Source: an uncultured Bacilli bacterium (lineage in GTDB: Bacteria; Bacillota_I; Bacilli_A; RF39; UBA660). Taken from it: a stretch of 8,967 bases of DNA. Under the pieces are notes generated by a model, which had not been told where the DNA came from, ran no database searches, and worked only from the letters and a program-made list of their open reading frames with translations. The stretch is taken from contig CANPXQ010000031.1 of NCBI GenBank assembly GCA_947586295.1, positions 1 to 8,967 on the forward strand. Reading direction: 5' to 3'. Shown piece by piece: positions 1-7,057 of this stretch; the stretch's first letter is position 1, and the number at the start of each line of letters is the position of its first letter. A program made the position numbers and the translations under genes.

Positions 1-28
1 GATTAAAAAACTTAAATTCTCTGCTCAT
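1..28 (-). CDS. possible start of an unidentified gene, cut by the window edge
   Basis: An ATG on the minus strand at 28 opens a frame of nine codons (MSREFKFFN) that runs off the left edge without a stop. It lies 72 nt downstream of the pseudouridine synthase stop and a few bases after a plausible promoter at 41-69. There is no convincing SD sequence in front of it, so the start would be nearly leaderless or the true start lies elsewhere. The fragment is too short to recognise a family. Confidence 0.22.
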
Positions 29-40
29 ATCTATTAGATT

Positions 41-69
41 ACTATATTTTACATTGTTTTTCAATTCAA
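41..69 (-). promoter_or_regulatory. candidate sigma-A promoter reading leftwards
   Basis: On the minus strand TTGAAT (69-64) is followed after 17 nt by TATAGT (46-41), four and five matches to the -35 and -10 consensus with ideal spacing. The predicted transcript start is near 34. It could drive a gene lying beyond the left edge. In DNA this AT-rich such matches occur by chance, so this is tentative. Confidence 0.3.
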
Positions 70-100
70 AATTTTATAAATCTCTTGTTTTTATGTGCAT

Positions 101-853
101 TTATTTCTTTAATCTTTTATTTTTTACACTACGAGAATTTAAGTTTTCATTTAACGATTTTAAATTTTTTATTACTTCAGAAAATATTAACCATTTGTCT
201 TTTAATTCTGGTTTTACAGTAAAGGCCATTTTTTCTTGCGTAACTGGATGAAGAAATTCTAGTTTATAAGATATTAAATGAATTGGCGCTTTTTCTTTTA
301 AACCATACCAATTATCTCCATATATTGGATAGTTTTGATTAGATAATTGTAAACGAATTTGATGATGTCGTCCCGTTAATAAATTAATTTTTAATAAAGA
401 TAAATTATTTTCTAAATTATATTCTAACAATTGGTATTCTAAAATACTTTCTTTGCCATTTTCTTCATCTATATATGATTTAAAATTATTTTTCTCTTTA
501 CTAATTTTATCAATTAATTTTGCTCGTTTTAAAGTTTTACCATTAACAACAGCCAAATAAGTTTTATGAAATAAATGTTTTTGTATTTGTTCACTTAATC
601 TTTTAGCTGCTTTGCTAGTTTTAGCGAAAACCATTACGCCTGACACTGGTCTATCCAAACGATGGATTAATCCTAAATAAACATTTCCTGGTTTATGATA
701 TTTTTCTTTTAAATAATTTTTAATTAAGGTATCTAAGTCTCGATCATTGCTGCTATCTTTTTGAACTGGTATATTATAAGGCTTGTTTACAACAATTAGA
801 TGATTATCTTCGTATAAAATATCTAATTTAGTCAAAATTTTCCCATCTTCCAT
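101..853 (-). CDS. RluA-family 23S/tRNA pseudouridine synthase
   Basis: This enzyme isomerises specific uridines in structured RNA (rRNA or tRNA) to pseudouridine in the cytoplasm. From ATG 853 it is 250 aa. The family motif HRLDRPVSG lies at about 64-72, with the catalytic Asp at 67. Other family signatures are YEDNHLIVVNKP (14-25), TYLAVV (98-103) and GRHHQIRLQL (161-170). There is no N-terminal S4 domain, as in RluA/RluC-like short members, and the last 30 residues form a basic tail. The start is uncertain: GTG 862, ATG 853 or TTG 835 are possible. TTG 835 has GGGA 5 nt upstream and would give only an 8-nt overlap with the methyltransferase gene, while ATG 853 has only a weak SD. The overlap implies translational coupling, so two RNA-modifying enzymes are made from one transcript. 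The exact target uridine cannot be told from the sequence. Confidence 0.9.
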   Translation of the reverse strand: MEDGKILTKLDILYEDNHLIVVNKPYNIPVQKDSSNDRDLDTLIKNYLKEKYHKPGNVYLGLIHRLDRPVSGVMVFAKTSKAAKRLSEQIQKHLFHKTYLAVVNGKTLKRAKLIDKISKEKNNFKSYIDEENGKESILEYQLLEYNLENNLSLLKINLLTGRHHQIRLQLSNQNYPIYGDNWYGLKEKAPIHLISYKLEFLHPVTQEKMAFTVKPELKDKWLIFSEVIKNLKSLNENLNSRSVKNKRLKK

Positions 854-1691
854 ATATACCACAAGGTAATATCAAAGAACTATTTTGCATTTTTATACCA
901 ATTTCATCACTTGTTACAATACCTGGATACTTTTTATTAACAGTTAAATTTAAAATATTTTCTAAAACCATAGGACTTAAACCGGTCGTATAAGAATTAA
1001 TTAAAAAGAATAATGGTTGGGGGCTTAAAACTTCCATACACAAATTAATTAATTTATATAAACTATCCTCAATATTCCATACTTCTTTATTAGACCCTCT
1101 GCCAAATGAAGGCGGATCCATTATAATAGCATCGTATTTATTTCCTCTTCTAATTTCACGCGCTACAAATTTTAAACAATCATCTACAATAAAACGCACT
1201 TCCGCTGCCGTTAAATTACTACTTAAAACATTTTCTTTGGCCCACGCTACCATTCCTTTTGAAGAATCTACGTGAACAACCGTAGCCCCAGCGTTTAAGC
1301 AAGCTACTGTAGCTCCTCCTGTATAAGCAAATAAATTTAAAACTTTTATTTTTCGTTTACTTTTTTTAATTTTTTCTTGCATATAATCCCAATTATAAGC
1401 TTGTTCAGGAAATATACCAGTATGTTTAAAACCCATTAGTTTAACATTAAATGTTAAATCTTTATATTTAATTTGCCACTTATCAGGTATAGCTTCTTTT
1501 CTTTCCCAAGCTCCGCCGCCAGTTTTACTACGATGATATACTGCTTGCGCTTTTTTCCATAAATCGCTTTTTTCATTCCATATTATTTGAGGATCTGGAC
1601 GCGATAAAATAAACTTTCCCCATTTTTCTAATTTCATTCCATCATTCATCGCTATAAGTTCATAATCTTGCCAGCTGTCTACTACTTTCAT
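828..1691 (-). CDS. class I SAM-dependent rRNA methyltransferase (COG1092, RlmI/RlmK-like)
   Basis: Probable cytoplasmic methyltransferase acting on 23S rRNA, 287 aa. The Rossmann core shows SAM motif I NLFAYTGGAT (119-128), an acidic ribose contact VD (141-142), DD (170-171) and the catalytic-loop motif DPPSF (192-196). The preceding segment FKHTGIFPEQ (88-97) is typical of this family. The first 80 residues form the short N-terminal domain of the Firmicutes branch rather than the PUA domain of E. coli RlmI. ATG 1691 is chosen over ATG 1709 because GGGTG sits 7 nt upstream of it, and because the transcript predicted from the extended -10 at 1714-1722 starts near 1707, inside the longer reading. 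The gene overlaps the downstream pseudouridine synthase gene. Whether the target is cytosine, as for RlmI, or another base is not visible. Confidence 0.88.
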   Translation of the reverse strand: MKVVDSWQDYELIAMNDGMKLEKWGKFILSRPDPQIIWNEKSDLWKKAQAVYHRSKTGGGAWERKEAIPDKWQIKYKDLTFNVKLMGFKHTGIFPEQAYNWDYMQEKIKKSKRKIKVLNLFAYTGGATVACLNAGATVVHVDSSKGMVAWAKENVLSSNLTAAEVRFIVDDCLKFVAREIRRGNKYDAIIMDPPSFGRGSNKEVWNIEDSLYKLINLCMEVLSPQPLFFLINSYTTGLSPMVLENILNLTVNKKYPGIVTSDEIGIKMQNSSLILPCGIYGRWENFD

Positions 1692-1713
1692 ATTTTCACA
1701 CCCATTCATTTTT

Positions 1714-1722
1714 ATTATATCA
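1714..1722 (-). promoter_or_regulatory. extended -10 promoter for the methyltransferase-pseudouridine synthase operon
   Basis: On the minus strand the sequence TGATATAAT is a perfect TGnTATAAT extended -10 element. It follows directly on the T-tract of the nitroreductase terminator. The predicted transcription start near 1707 gives a leader of about 16 nt containing the GGGTG ribosome site. No good -35 box is visible, as expected for extended -10 promoters. Confidence 0.6.
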
Positions 1723-1745
1723 AAAAAAGAAGAATAAATCTTCTT
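1722..1745 (-). terminator. intrinsic terminator after the nitroreductase gene
   Basis: On the minus strand AAGAAGA (1745-1739) pairs perfectly with TCTTCTT (1733-1727) across a 5-nt loop, and the run of T continues to 1722. The stem begins inside the nitroreductase stop codon. It is weak in GC but perfect in pairing and followed by a strong T-tract. Confidence 0.65.
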
Positions 1746-2259
1746 ATAAATAATGGACCATTTCTTCTAAAGTATTTTTTTGATTATGTAAAGGACTACA
1801 TACACAAGTAGGATCTTTATATCCTAAAGGTAAAAGACATACTACTTCAATATTATCTGGTAAATTAAAACTAGATTTTACTTCTTCATTATTAAAATAA
1901 CGTACCCATACTGATCCAATTCCTAGATTCCAAGCTTCTAACATCATTTGACACCCGGCAATAGAAGCATCAGTTTGCGCCGTAGTTCCTCCATTATCCC
2001 AACTTATTTTACAAGCGACATCCATATCGGCACAAACCAATAAAACAACTGGGGCGCCAAAAGTCATTTTTGCCGCATCTTTTAATTTAGCTATTTTTTC
2101 TTTACCTTTTAATACATATACTCTTTGAGGTTGAAGATTTTTGGCCGTTGGCGCAATTCTACCAGCTTCCAATATTTTTAATAGTTTTTCTTCTTCTATT
2201 TCTCTATCTTGAAATTTACGAACAGAAAATCTTTCTTTAATAACTTTTTCAAATTCCAT
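1744..2259 (-). CDS. nitroreductase-family FMN oxidoreductase
   Basis: Predicted flavoprotein of 171 aa that uses NAD(P)H to reduce nitroaromatics, quinones or an unknown natural substrate; members are cytoplasmic dimers with FMN at the interface. The FMN-binding N-terminal pattern RFSVRKF lies at 10-16. Next come PTAKNLQPQRVYVL (37-50), a central helix with TDASIAGCQMML (96-107), LGIGSVWVR (112-120) and LLPLGY (142-147), in the family order and spacing. Its length is at the short end of the usual 170-220. The start is firm: GGGGAGGA (2272-2265) lies 5 nt before the ATG. It stands alone between tRNA-Arg and its own terminator and may be read through from the tRNA transcript, as no clear promoter separates them. 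The physiological substrate is unknown. Confidence 0.9.
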   Translation of the reverse strand: MEFEKVIKERFSVRKFQDREIEEEKLLKILEAGRIAPTAKNLQPQRVYVLKGKEKIAKLKDAAKMTFGAPVVLLVCADMDVACKISWDNGGTTAQTDASIAGCQMMLEAWNLGIGSVWVRYFNNEEVKSSFNLPDNIEVVCLLPLGYKDPTCVCSPLHNQKNTLEEMVHYL

Positions 2260-2311
2260 AAAATTCCTCCCCTATTAATATGTGTTTTTTAAATAAAAAT
2301 TATTATCAATT

Positions 2312-2388
2312 TGGCGTCCTCGGTCGGACTCAAACCGACGACTTATCCCTTAGGAGGGGATTACTCTATTCAACTGAGTTACGAGGAC
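2312..2388 (-). tRNA. tRNA-Arg, anticodon CCU, CCA encoded
   Basis: The minus strand folds into a complete 77-nt cloverleaf. The acceptor stem GTCCTCG/CGAGGAC has 7 perfect pairs. The D arm is ACTC/GAGT, and the anticodon stem ATCCC/GGGAT encloses the loop CTCCTAA with anticodon CCT. The variable loop has 5 nt, the T arm GTCGG/CCGAC has loop TTTGAGT, the discriminator base is G and the CCA tail is encoded. It reads arginine AGG codons. It begins 5 nt after the stop codon of the HD-domain gene, so its precursor is probably part of that transcript and released by RNase P. Confidence 0.97.
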
Positions 2389-2393
2389 AAATT

Positions 2394-2873
2394 TTATCTT
2401 TGAATAGCGAGAAAGTTAATAACAAATATAAGAATGGCACCAATTTCAATAGGGGCTTTATATTTAGTTAATTCATAAGATGCGACAACTTTATCTATAG
2501 TAGAAACTAAAAAACTTTCTTTACAATTAGGTAAAGTCTTACAAATTGGAAACATATGAGATGCAATAATATTTTTTTGCATATCATTTAAAGCAAATTC
2601 ATTTGTCGCATTTTCTAAAGCCCAAGTTGGATGTTTATAAAAAGCTTTTTTTTCATTACTATTAGTAAAAAAATCGTGTAATAATGCTGCTCTAGTTATC
2701 TCTGCAGTATTTTTTAAATGAAATTTACGACATACTAAAAAAGTTATTCTTGCTACGTGTAAGGAATGATCTAAACGCGATATTCCATGATGAATTATAT
2801 ATTTTAAACTAATAAATTTTTCATTTAATAAAATATCATCTATTATTTGATTAAATTCTATTTCCCAATTCAT
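2394..2873 (-). CDS. HD-domain metal-dependent phosphohydrolase
   Basis: Predicted HD-superfamily phosphohydrolase of 159 aa from ATG 2873. Metal-ligand positions are visible in order: HSLHVAR (His36), LLHDFF (His66-Asp67), YKHP (His81), SHMFP (His106) and IDKVVASYE (Asp127). The HHG...DHSLHVA...ALLHDFF pattern is shared by a group of small Firmicutes HD proteins of unknown substrate, possibly nucleotides. The last 16 or so residues (IEIGAILIFVINFLAI) are strongly hydrophobic and could be a tail anchor, which is unusual. ATG 2882 is an alternative start three codons upstream. The extended -10 at 2895-2903 predicts a transcript start near 2888, which leaves only 5 nt before ATG 2882 but 14 nt, including a GTGAG, before ATG 2873. 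It leads a transcript that continues into tRNA-Arg. Confidence 0.83.
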   Translation of the reverse strand: MNWEIEFNQIIDDILLNEKFISLKYIIHHGISRLDHSLHVARITFLVCRKFHLKNTAEITRAALLHDFFTNSNEKKAFYKHPTWALENATNEFALNDMQKNIIASHMFPICKTLPNCKESFLVSTIDKVVASYELTKYKAPIEIGAILIFVINFLAIQR

Positions 2874-2894
2874 TTTTTTCATCTCACTTTGTTA

Positions 2895-2903
2895 ATTATA
2901 GCA
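2895..2903 (-). promoter_or_regulatory. extended -10 promoter for the HD-domain gene and tRNA-Arg
   Basis: TGCTATAAT on the minus strand is a perfect TGnTATAAT element 22 nt upstream of ATG 2873. No convincing -35 hexamer is found 16-18 nt further upstream. No separate tRNA promoter is visible, so this one likely serves both. Confidence 0.55.
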
Positions 2904-2935
2904 CTTTTTTTAGTCATTTAAAATATTTATTTAGG

Positions 2936-3586
2936 TTACTTAACATTATCCGTCAAACGGAAACGATAATGTCCGACGATATCTTTAACATTTAAAGCGT
3001 CTTCTTCATAGCGATAATTACCAGAATGATGAATAATATACGGATATCCTTTTTTATTTCTTTTATCAGATAAGATGGCAATATGGTTAGAATATACTAT
3101 GATATCCCCGGCTTGATAATTAAAAACATCTTCATCCGTAATTTTTTCACTATATTTATCTAAATATACTTTTATATTTTTAACCCGTCTAAAATCAATA
3201 TTCGGATCACTTACCTCAATATCATAATCCTCTATATTATTTTTTATATCTTCATCAAGCATTTCTTTAAAATCATATCCTGCTTCTTTTAAAGAATACC
3301 AAATTAAATCAGTACATACCATATATTCATCCGTTGGATACCCACCTTCATAATATTTACTTTTATATTTTGGTTTTTTACTAATAAAATCTTTTGCGCC
3401 TTTTAAAATATCTGTATAATCATCAATTCCATCATTATCATAGTCAATATCACTTATAATGTTTTCTATTTTTTTACCATTATATGCTTCTTCTTTTTTA
3501 AAATTAGTTTGATATATTCCAATAATAAATAAAAGTATAATTAAAAATAAAACCATAAATTGGCCATAGTTTAATATAAATTTCAT
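2936..3586 (-). CDS. membrane-anchored DUF1287 protein (NlpC/P60-like fold)
   Basis: 216-aa protein of unknown function with one N-terminal membrane segment (about 9-25) and few positive residues before it; the rest should lie outside the membrane. The DUF1287 signature is clear: VCTDLIWYSLKEAGYD (90-105), then DEDI, then DPNIDFRRVKNI (127-138). GDIIVYSNHIAIL (160-172) and YIIHHSGN (183-190) follow. Cys91 and His168 sit where NlpC/P60-type cysteine peptidases have their catalytic pair, so cleavage of a peptide or amide bond in the cell envelope is a reasonable guess. DYDNDGIDD (48-56) resembles the DxDxDG calcium loop of dockerins and thrombospondin type 3 repeats. SD AGAGG lies 5 nt before the ATG. 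It is divergent from the calcium ATPase, with 76 nt between the two starts. A TATGAT at 3621-3616 may be its -10; no -35 is evident. Confidence 0.82.
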   Translation of the reverse strand: MKFILNYGQFMVLFLIILLFIIGIYQTNFKKEEAYNGKKIENIISDIDYDNDGIDDYTDILKGAKDFISKKPKYKSKYYEGGYPTDEYMVCTDLIWYSLKEAGYDFKEMLDEDIKNNIEDYDIEVSDPNIDFRRVKNIKVYLDKYSEKITDEDVFNYQAGDIIVYSNHIAILSDKRNKKGYPYIIHHSGNYRYEEDALNVKDIVGHYRFRLTDNVK

Positions 3587-3649
3587 TTTAGCCTCTATTT
3601 AATCTTAGCATAAATATCATAAAAATAAAAGTGGGACATATAGTTAAAT

Positions 3650-3654
3650 GGAGG
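3650..3654 (+). promoter_or_regulatory. ribosome binding site that fixes the ATPase start
   Basis: GGAGG lies 8 nt before ATG 3663. The upstream in-frame ATG at 3648 overlaps this SD and has no SD of its own, so translation should begin at 3663. Confidence 0.8.
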
Positions 3655-3662
3655 ACAAGCAT

Positions 3663-6242
3663 ATGGGATTAAATGATGAAGAAGTAATAAATAATCGTAA
3701 AAAATATGGTAGTAATGTTATTACTCAAAAGAAAAAAAATACTTTTTTCTCTTTGCTATTGGAATCTTTTGGGGACCCCATAATTAAAATATTATTAATT
3801 GCTCTCGCTATCAAAATTTTACTATTATTTAAAAGTTTTGATTGGTATGAAACAATTGGGATTTTAATTGCTATTTTTCTAGCTTCTTTTATTTCGACTT
3901 TATCAGAATACGGAAGTGAACAGGCTTTTAACCATTTACAAGAAGAAACTGATAGAATTAAATGTCGGGTTATACGGAATAATAAATTAATAGAAGTTTT
4001 AATTAATGAAATTGTTATGGGGGATTTGGTTGCCTTATCACAGGGAGATAAAATACCGGCAGATGGATATATTAAAAATGGTTCTATTTTTGTTGATGAA
4101 TCAGCTTTAAATGGGGAAGCTAAAGAAACAAAGAAAGAAGAAATTAAAGGTCAAATTAAGGATAATAATAAAGTATATCGGGGTAGCGTTGTCTATTCGG
4201 GAAATGCTTATATGATAGTTACCCAAATTGGCGATGAAACCATTTATGGAAAAATAACCCAAGAATTACAAGAAAAAGTTCCCGATAGCCCTCTAAAATT
4301 AAAATTACGTGACTTAGCGAAAACAATAAGTAAAATTGGTTATTTTGGGGCTTTTCTAGCGAGTTTATCTTATTTATTTTCCGTTATTATTATCGATAAT
4401 AATTTTGATGTTTATTTAATAAAAGAAACTATTTGTAATTTTCCTGTTATAATGAATCATTTAATATATGCTTTGACTCTTGGAGTTACGATAATTGTTG
4501 TCGCTGTACCTGAAGGACTCCCAATGATGATTACTTTAGTTTTATCTAGTAATATGAAAAAAATGCTCAAAGATAATGTTTTAGTTCGAAAATTAGTTGG
4601 TATTGAAACCGCTGGGAGTCTTAATTTATTATTGACAGATAAAACTGGAACATTAACCAAAGGAATGTTAAAAGTTATTGGTATAGATAGTTATAATAAA
4701 AAATTTATAAATATGCAAGAAATTAAAAACTACCCTATTTATTATCAATATTTATATACTTCCTTAGTTTTTAATAATGATAGCAAGTATAGTACGGATA
4801 AAATTATTGGGGGAAATATTACGGATAGAGCTCTTTTAGAGTTTTGTCCTTATAATAGGAATATTAAAGCATCGATTATCGAAAAAGTTCCTTTTAATAG
4901 TGATCAAAAATATAGTTATATAAAGTTAGATGATGGAAGTTTTTTTATTAAAGGAGCAGCGGAAAAAATTTTAGATAATTGCAAAAGTTATTTAGATGTT
5001 GATGGCAATATTAAATATTCCTTTAATAAAAATATTGTGAAAAAAAATATTACGGCTTTAACTAAAAAATCAAGTCGGATAATTGTTTTAGCGTTTGGTA
5101 AAAGTTTAGAACATTTAACTTTTTTAGGATTAGCTATTATCAAAGATGAATTGCGTGAAGAAGCTAAAGAAACGTTACAAACGATTAAAAATGCGGGTAT
5201 TCAAACCATAATGATTACTGGGGATGCTAAAGAAACAGCTACAGCGATTGCTAAAGAAGTCGGTTTATATGAAAATAGTGATCAAATAATTCTCGATAGT
5301 AGTGAATTTAACAATTTAACTGAAGAAGAAATTAAAAAAAGATTACCAAAGATTATCGTCATTGCTCGGGCTTTACCCCAAGATAAAAGTCGTTTAGTGA
5401 GTATTGCTGAAGAACTTAATTTAGTTGTTGGAATGACCGGTGATGGGGTTAATGATGCTCCCGCTTTAAAAAAAGCTAATGTGGGCTTTGCTATGGGAAG
5501 TGGTACCGAAGTCGCTAAAGATGCTAGTGATATTGTCATTTTAGATAATAATATCAATTCTATCTGTAAAGCAATTATTTATGGCCGAACTATTTTTAAA
5601 AGTATCCGTCGTTTTATCATTTATCAACTTACAGTTAATATGACTGCTTTAGTATTATCTATCATTGGTTCTTTTATAGGCGTATCAACACCTATAACTA
5701 TTATCCAAATGCTTTGGCTCAATATGATTATGGATACTTTTGCCGGCTTAGCGTTTTCTTTTGAATCTCCTTTAAAAGAATATATGGAAGAATCTCCAAA
5801 GAAAAAAGATGAAGCAATAATTAACAAATATATGTATAACCAAATTATTATTACCGGTTTATATAATGCCCTACTATGCATTTTATTCTTAAAACTTCCA
5901 TTAATAAAAAGTCTTATAAGACCTAGTAATGAAAATATTTATCTTATGACTGCCTACTTCGCTATGTTTATCTTTTTAGGTATTTTTAACGCTTTTAATG
6001 CACGAACTGAAAGAATAAACATTTTAGCAAATTTAAAAACAAATAAAGTTTTCCTTTTCATTTTTTCTTTTATTTTTATTGTTCAAATATATATTATTTA
6101 TAATGGAGGCGAAGTTTTTCGCACGTTCGGTTTAAGTACCAAAGAATTTCTTCTTTCCTTTATCCTGGCTTTAAGTGTTTTTCCTGTCGATATAATTCGA
6201 AAAATTATCTATAAAAAAAGACATAAGAAAATTAAAATATAA
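3663..6242 (+). CDS. P-type Ca2+-transporting ATPase, PMCA type
   Basis: 859-aa integral membrane pump that exports Ca2+ using ATP, in the P2 class. Present in order: cation-ATPase N domain (1-45), the A-domain loop ALNGEA (148-153) and the M4 ion-site motif VPEGLP (282-287). The phosphorylation site DKTGTLT has Asp326. ATP-binding FIKGAAEK is near 430, TGD is at 519-521 and the hinge GDGVNDAP starts at about 593. M5 QLTVN (Asn659) and M6 WLNMIMD (Asn687, Asp691) follow, and four further membrane helices end in a basic tail. Two points fit PMCA-type rather than SERCA-type pumps: QLTVN in M5, and Ala662 where SERCA has its site-I Glu771, implying one Ca2+ per ATP. The usual TGES loop reads NGEA, which keeps the essential Glu. 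No frameshift or truncation is seen. The family usually works in calcium efflux; cation specificity is inferred from motifs. Confidence 0.93.
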   Translation: MGLNDEEVINNRKKYGSNVITQKKKNTFFSLLLESFGDPIIKILLIALAIKILLLFKSFDWYETIGILIAIFLASFISTLSEYGSEQAFNHLQEETDRIKCRVIRNNKLIEVLINEIVMGDLVALSQGDKIPADGYIKNGSIFVDESALNGEAKETKKEEIKGQIKDNNKVYRGSVVYSGNAYMIVTQIGDETIYGKITQELQEKVPDSPLKLKLRDLAKTISKIGYFGAFLASLSYLFSVIIIDNNFDVYLIKETICNFPVIMNHLIYALTLGVTIIVVAVPEGLPMMITLVLSSNMKKMLKDNVLVRKLVGIETAGSLNLLLTDKTGTLTKGMLKVIGIDSYNKKFINMQEIKNYPIYYQYLYTSLVFNNDSKYSTDKIIGGNITDRALLEFCPYNRNIKASIIEKVPFNSDQKYSYIKLDDGSFFIKGAAEKILDNCKSYLDVDGNIKYSFNKNIVKKNITALTKKSSRIIVLAFGKSLEHLTFLGLAIIKDELREEAKETLQTIKNAGIQTIMITGDAKETATAIAKEVGLYENSDQIILDSSEFNNLTEEEIKKRLPKIIVIARALPQDKSRLVSIAEELNLVVGMTGDGVNDAPALKKANVGFAMGSGTEVAKDASDIVILDNNINSICKAIIYGRTIFKSIRRFIIYQLTVNMTALVLSIIGSFIGVSTPITIIQMLWLNMIMDTFAGLAFSFESPLKEYMEESPKKKDEAIINKYMYNQIIITGLYNALLCILFLKLPLIKSLIRPSNENIYLMTAYFAMFIFLGIFNAFNARTERINILANLKTNKVFLFIFSFIFIVQIYIIYNGGEVFRTFGLSTKEFLLSFILALSVFPVDIIRKIIYKKRHKKIKI

Positions 6243-6312
6243 CTACCAAAATAAGCCAACCACTTTATTCCAGTATACCTCCAGTTAATATACCCAAAAT
6301 ATAATTAGAAAG

Positions 6313-6320
6313 AAAGGAGG
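6313..6320 (+). promoter_or_regulatory. strong ribosome binding site of the NPSTN surface protein
   Basis: AAAGGAGG sits 5 nt before ATG 6326 and is the closest match to the full SD consensus in the window, suggesting a high translation rate. The 83 nt between the ATPase stop and this start contain no clear terminator, so read-through from the ATPase gene is possible. Confidence 0.75.
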
Positions 6321-6325
6321 TAAAA

Positions 6326-7057
6326 ATGAAGAAAAAATTTTGGTTAGCATTATTAATTATGTTTGCTCCGTTTGTTACAGTAAATGCTGAAAGTCAAACT
6401 GTTAATGATGAGACCGAATTAAAAGCAGCGATTGGTAATGAAGAAATTGATACAATCATAATTGGTAAAGATATTGATACAACTAGTAAAATTAACATAA
6501 CTCGTCCTTTATATTTAGATGGTAATAACCATACTTTACGCTATACTGGGAAATTTAAAGGTGGCGATGATGCTACTGTTTGGGATGGTATCTATGTTTT
6601 ACAAGTATATAAAACGATGGCTACTATTAAAGATATAAAGCTTACGGGAGCCAATGCAGCCCTTTTAATTAATGGTGGTAATGTTACATTTGAAGGAACT
6701 ATAGATGTATCTGGTAATGGTTTTGGTGGTATTGAGCTTGGTCAAGGAGCAGGAGTTACCGAAATACCAAAACTAGCTTTAAAAGATGATGCGGAAATTC
6801 AAAATACAACAGAAAAAGCAGATGCACCAAGTTTATGGGTTCCAGCAGATACTACTAAAGGAGTATTGGAAATTAATGGAGAAAGTAAAGATATTACTAA
6901 AGGAGATGAATTATCTTTAGCCGAAATAGAAGAAATCTTTGATATTGACAACCCTAGTACCAATGATTTTATAAATACTTATTTAATTACAGCTATATTA
7001 TCTCTTTTAGGAATTACTACTTCCTTATCTTATTTAAAAACTAAAAAGGAATTCTAA
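6326..7057 (+). CDS. secreted beta-helix-like surface protein with NPSTN sortase signal
   Basis: 243-aa protein built for covalent display. A signal peptide (1-21) has KKK, a hydrophobic core and the likely cleavage site VNA|ES. The body (about 25-180) has short repeated strand-turn units rich in Gly, Asn, Thr and Ile, such as IDTIIIGKDIDTT, LYLDGNNHTL, ATIKDIKLTG and ALLINGGNVTFEG. This looks like a short right-handed beta-helix of the pectate-lyase-like superfamily; no catalytic residues can be assigned. An acidic spacer leads to the C-terminal sorting signal: NPSTN (209-213), Asp214, a 23-residue membrane segment (215-237) and KTKKEF. NPxTN is the class B sortase motif, and a class B sortase is encoded convergently with a 4-bp overlap of the 3' ends, making a cognate pair very likely. 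The ligand or surface role is unknown. It has a strong SD. Confidence 0.87.
   Translation: MKKKFWLALLIMFAPFVTVNAESQTVNDETELKAAIGNEEIDTIIIGKDIDTTSKINITRPLYLDGNNHTLRYTGKFKGGDDATVWDGIYVLQVYKTMATIKDIKLTGANAALLINGGNVTFEGTIDVSGNGFGGIELGQGAGVTEIPKLALKDDAEIQNTTEKADAPSLWVPADTTKGVLEINGESKDITKGDELSLAEIEEIFDIDNPSTNDFINTYLITAILSLLGITTSLSYLKTKKEF

Noticed and set aside
54..251. Plus-strand open frame of 65 codons rich in Phe
   Set aside because: It is antisense to the end of the pseudouridine synthase gene and reflects AT-rich composition.
2291..2312. AT-rich inverted repeat just after tRNA-Arg as a terminator
   Set aside because: The possible stem is only five A-T pairs and the T-run is interrupted; not distinguishable from background.
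2312..2388. tRNA-Arg as an integration site of a mobile element
   Set aside because: No integrase, no partial duplicate of the tRNA end and no composition change are visible in the window.
2280..2471. Plus-strand open frame of 63 codons containing GVLGRTQTDDLSLRR
   Set aside because: It is the antisense of tRNA-Arg plus the end of the HD gene, a well-known artefact of tRNA complements.
5282..5557. Minus-strand open frame inside the ATPase gene
   Set aside because: Shadow of the strongly conserved P-domain coding sequence; no ribosome site or recognisable product. The same applies to the minus-strand frames at 4457-4660 and 5624-5881.
6300..6305. TATAAT upstream of the NPSTN protein gene
   Set aside because: The transcript would start inside or at the SD (6313-6320), there is no TGn extension, and no -35 hexamer lies 16-18 nt upstream.
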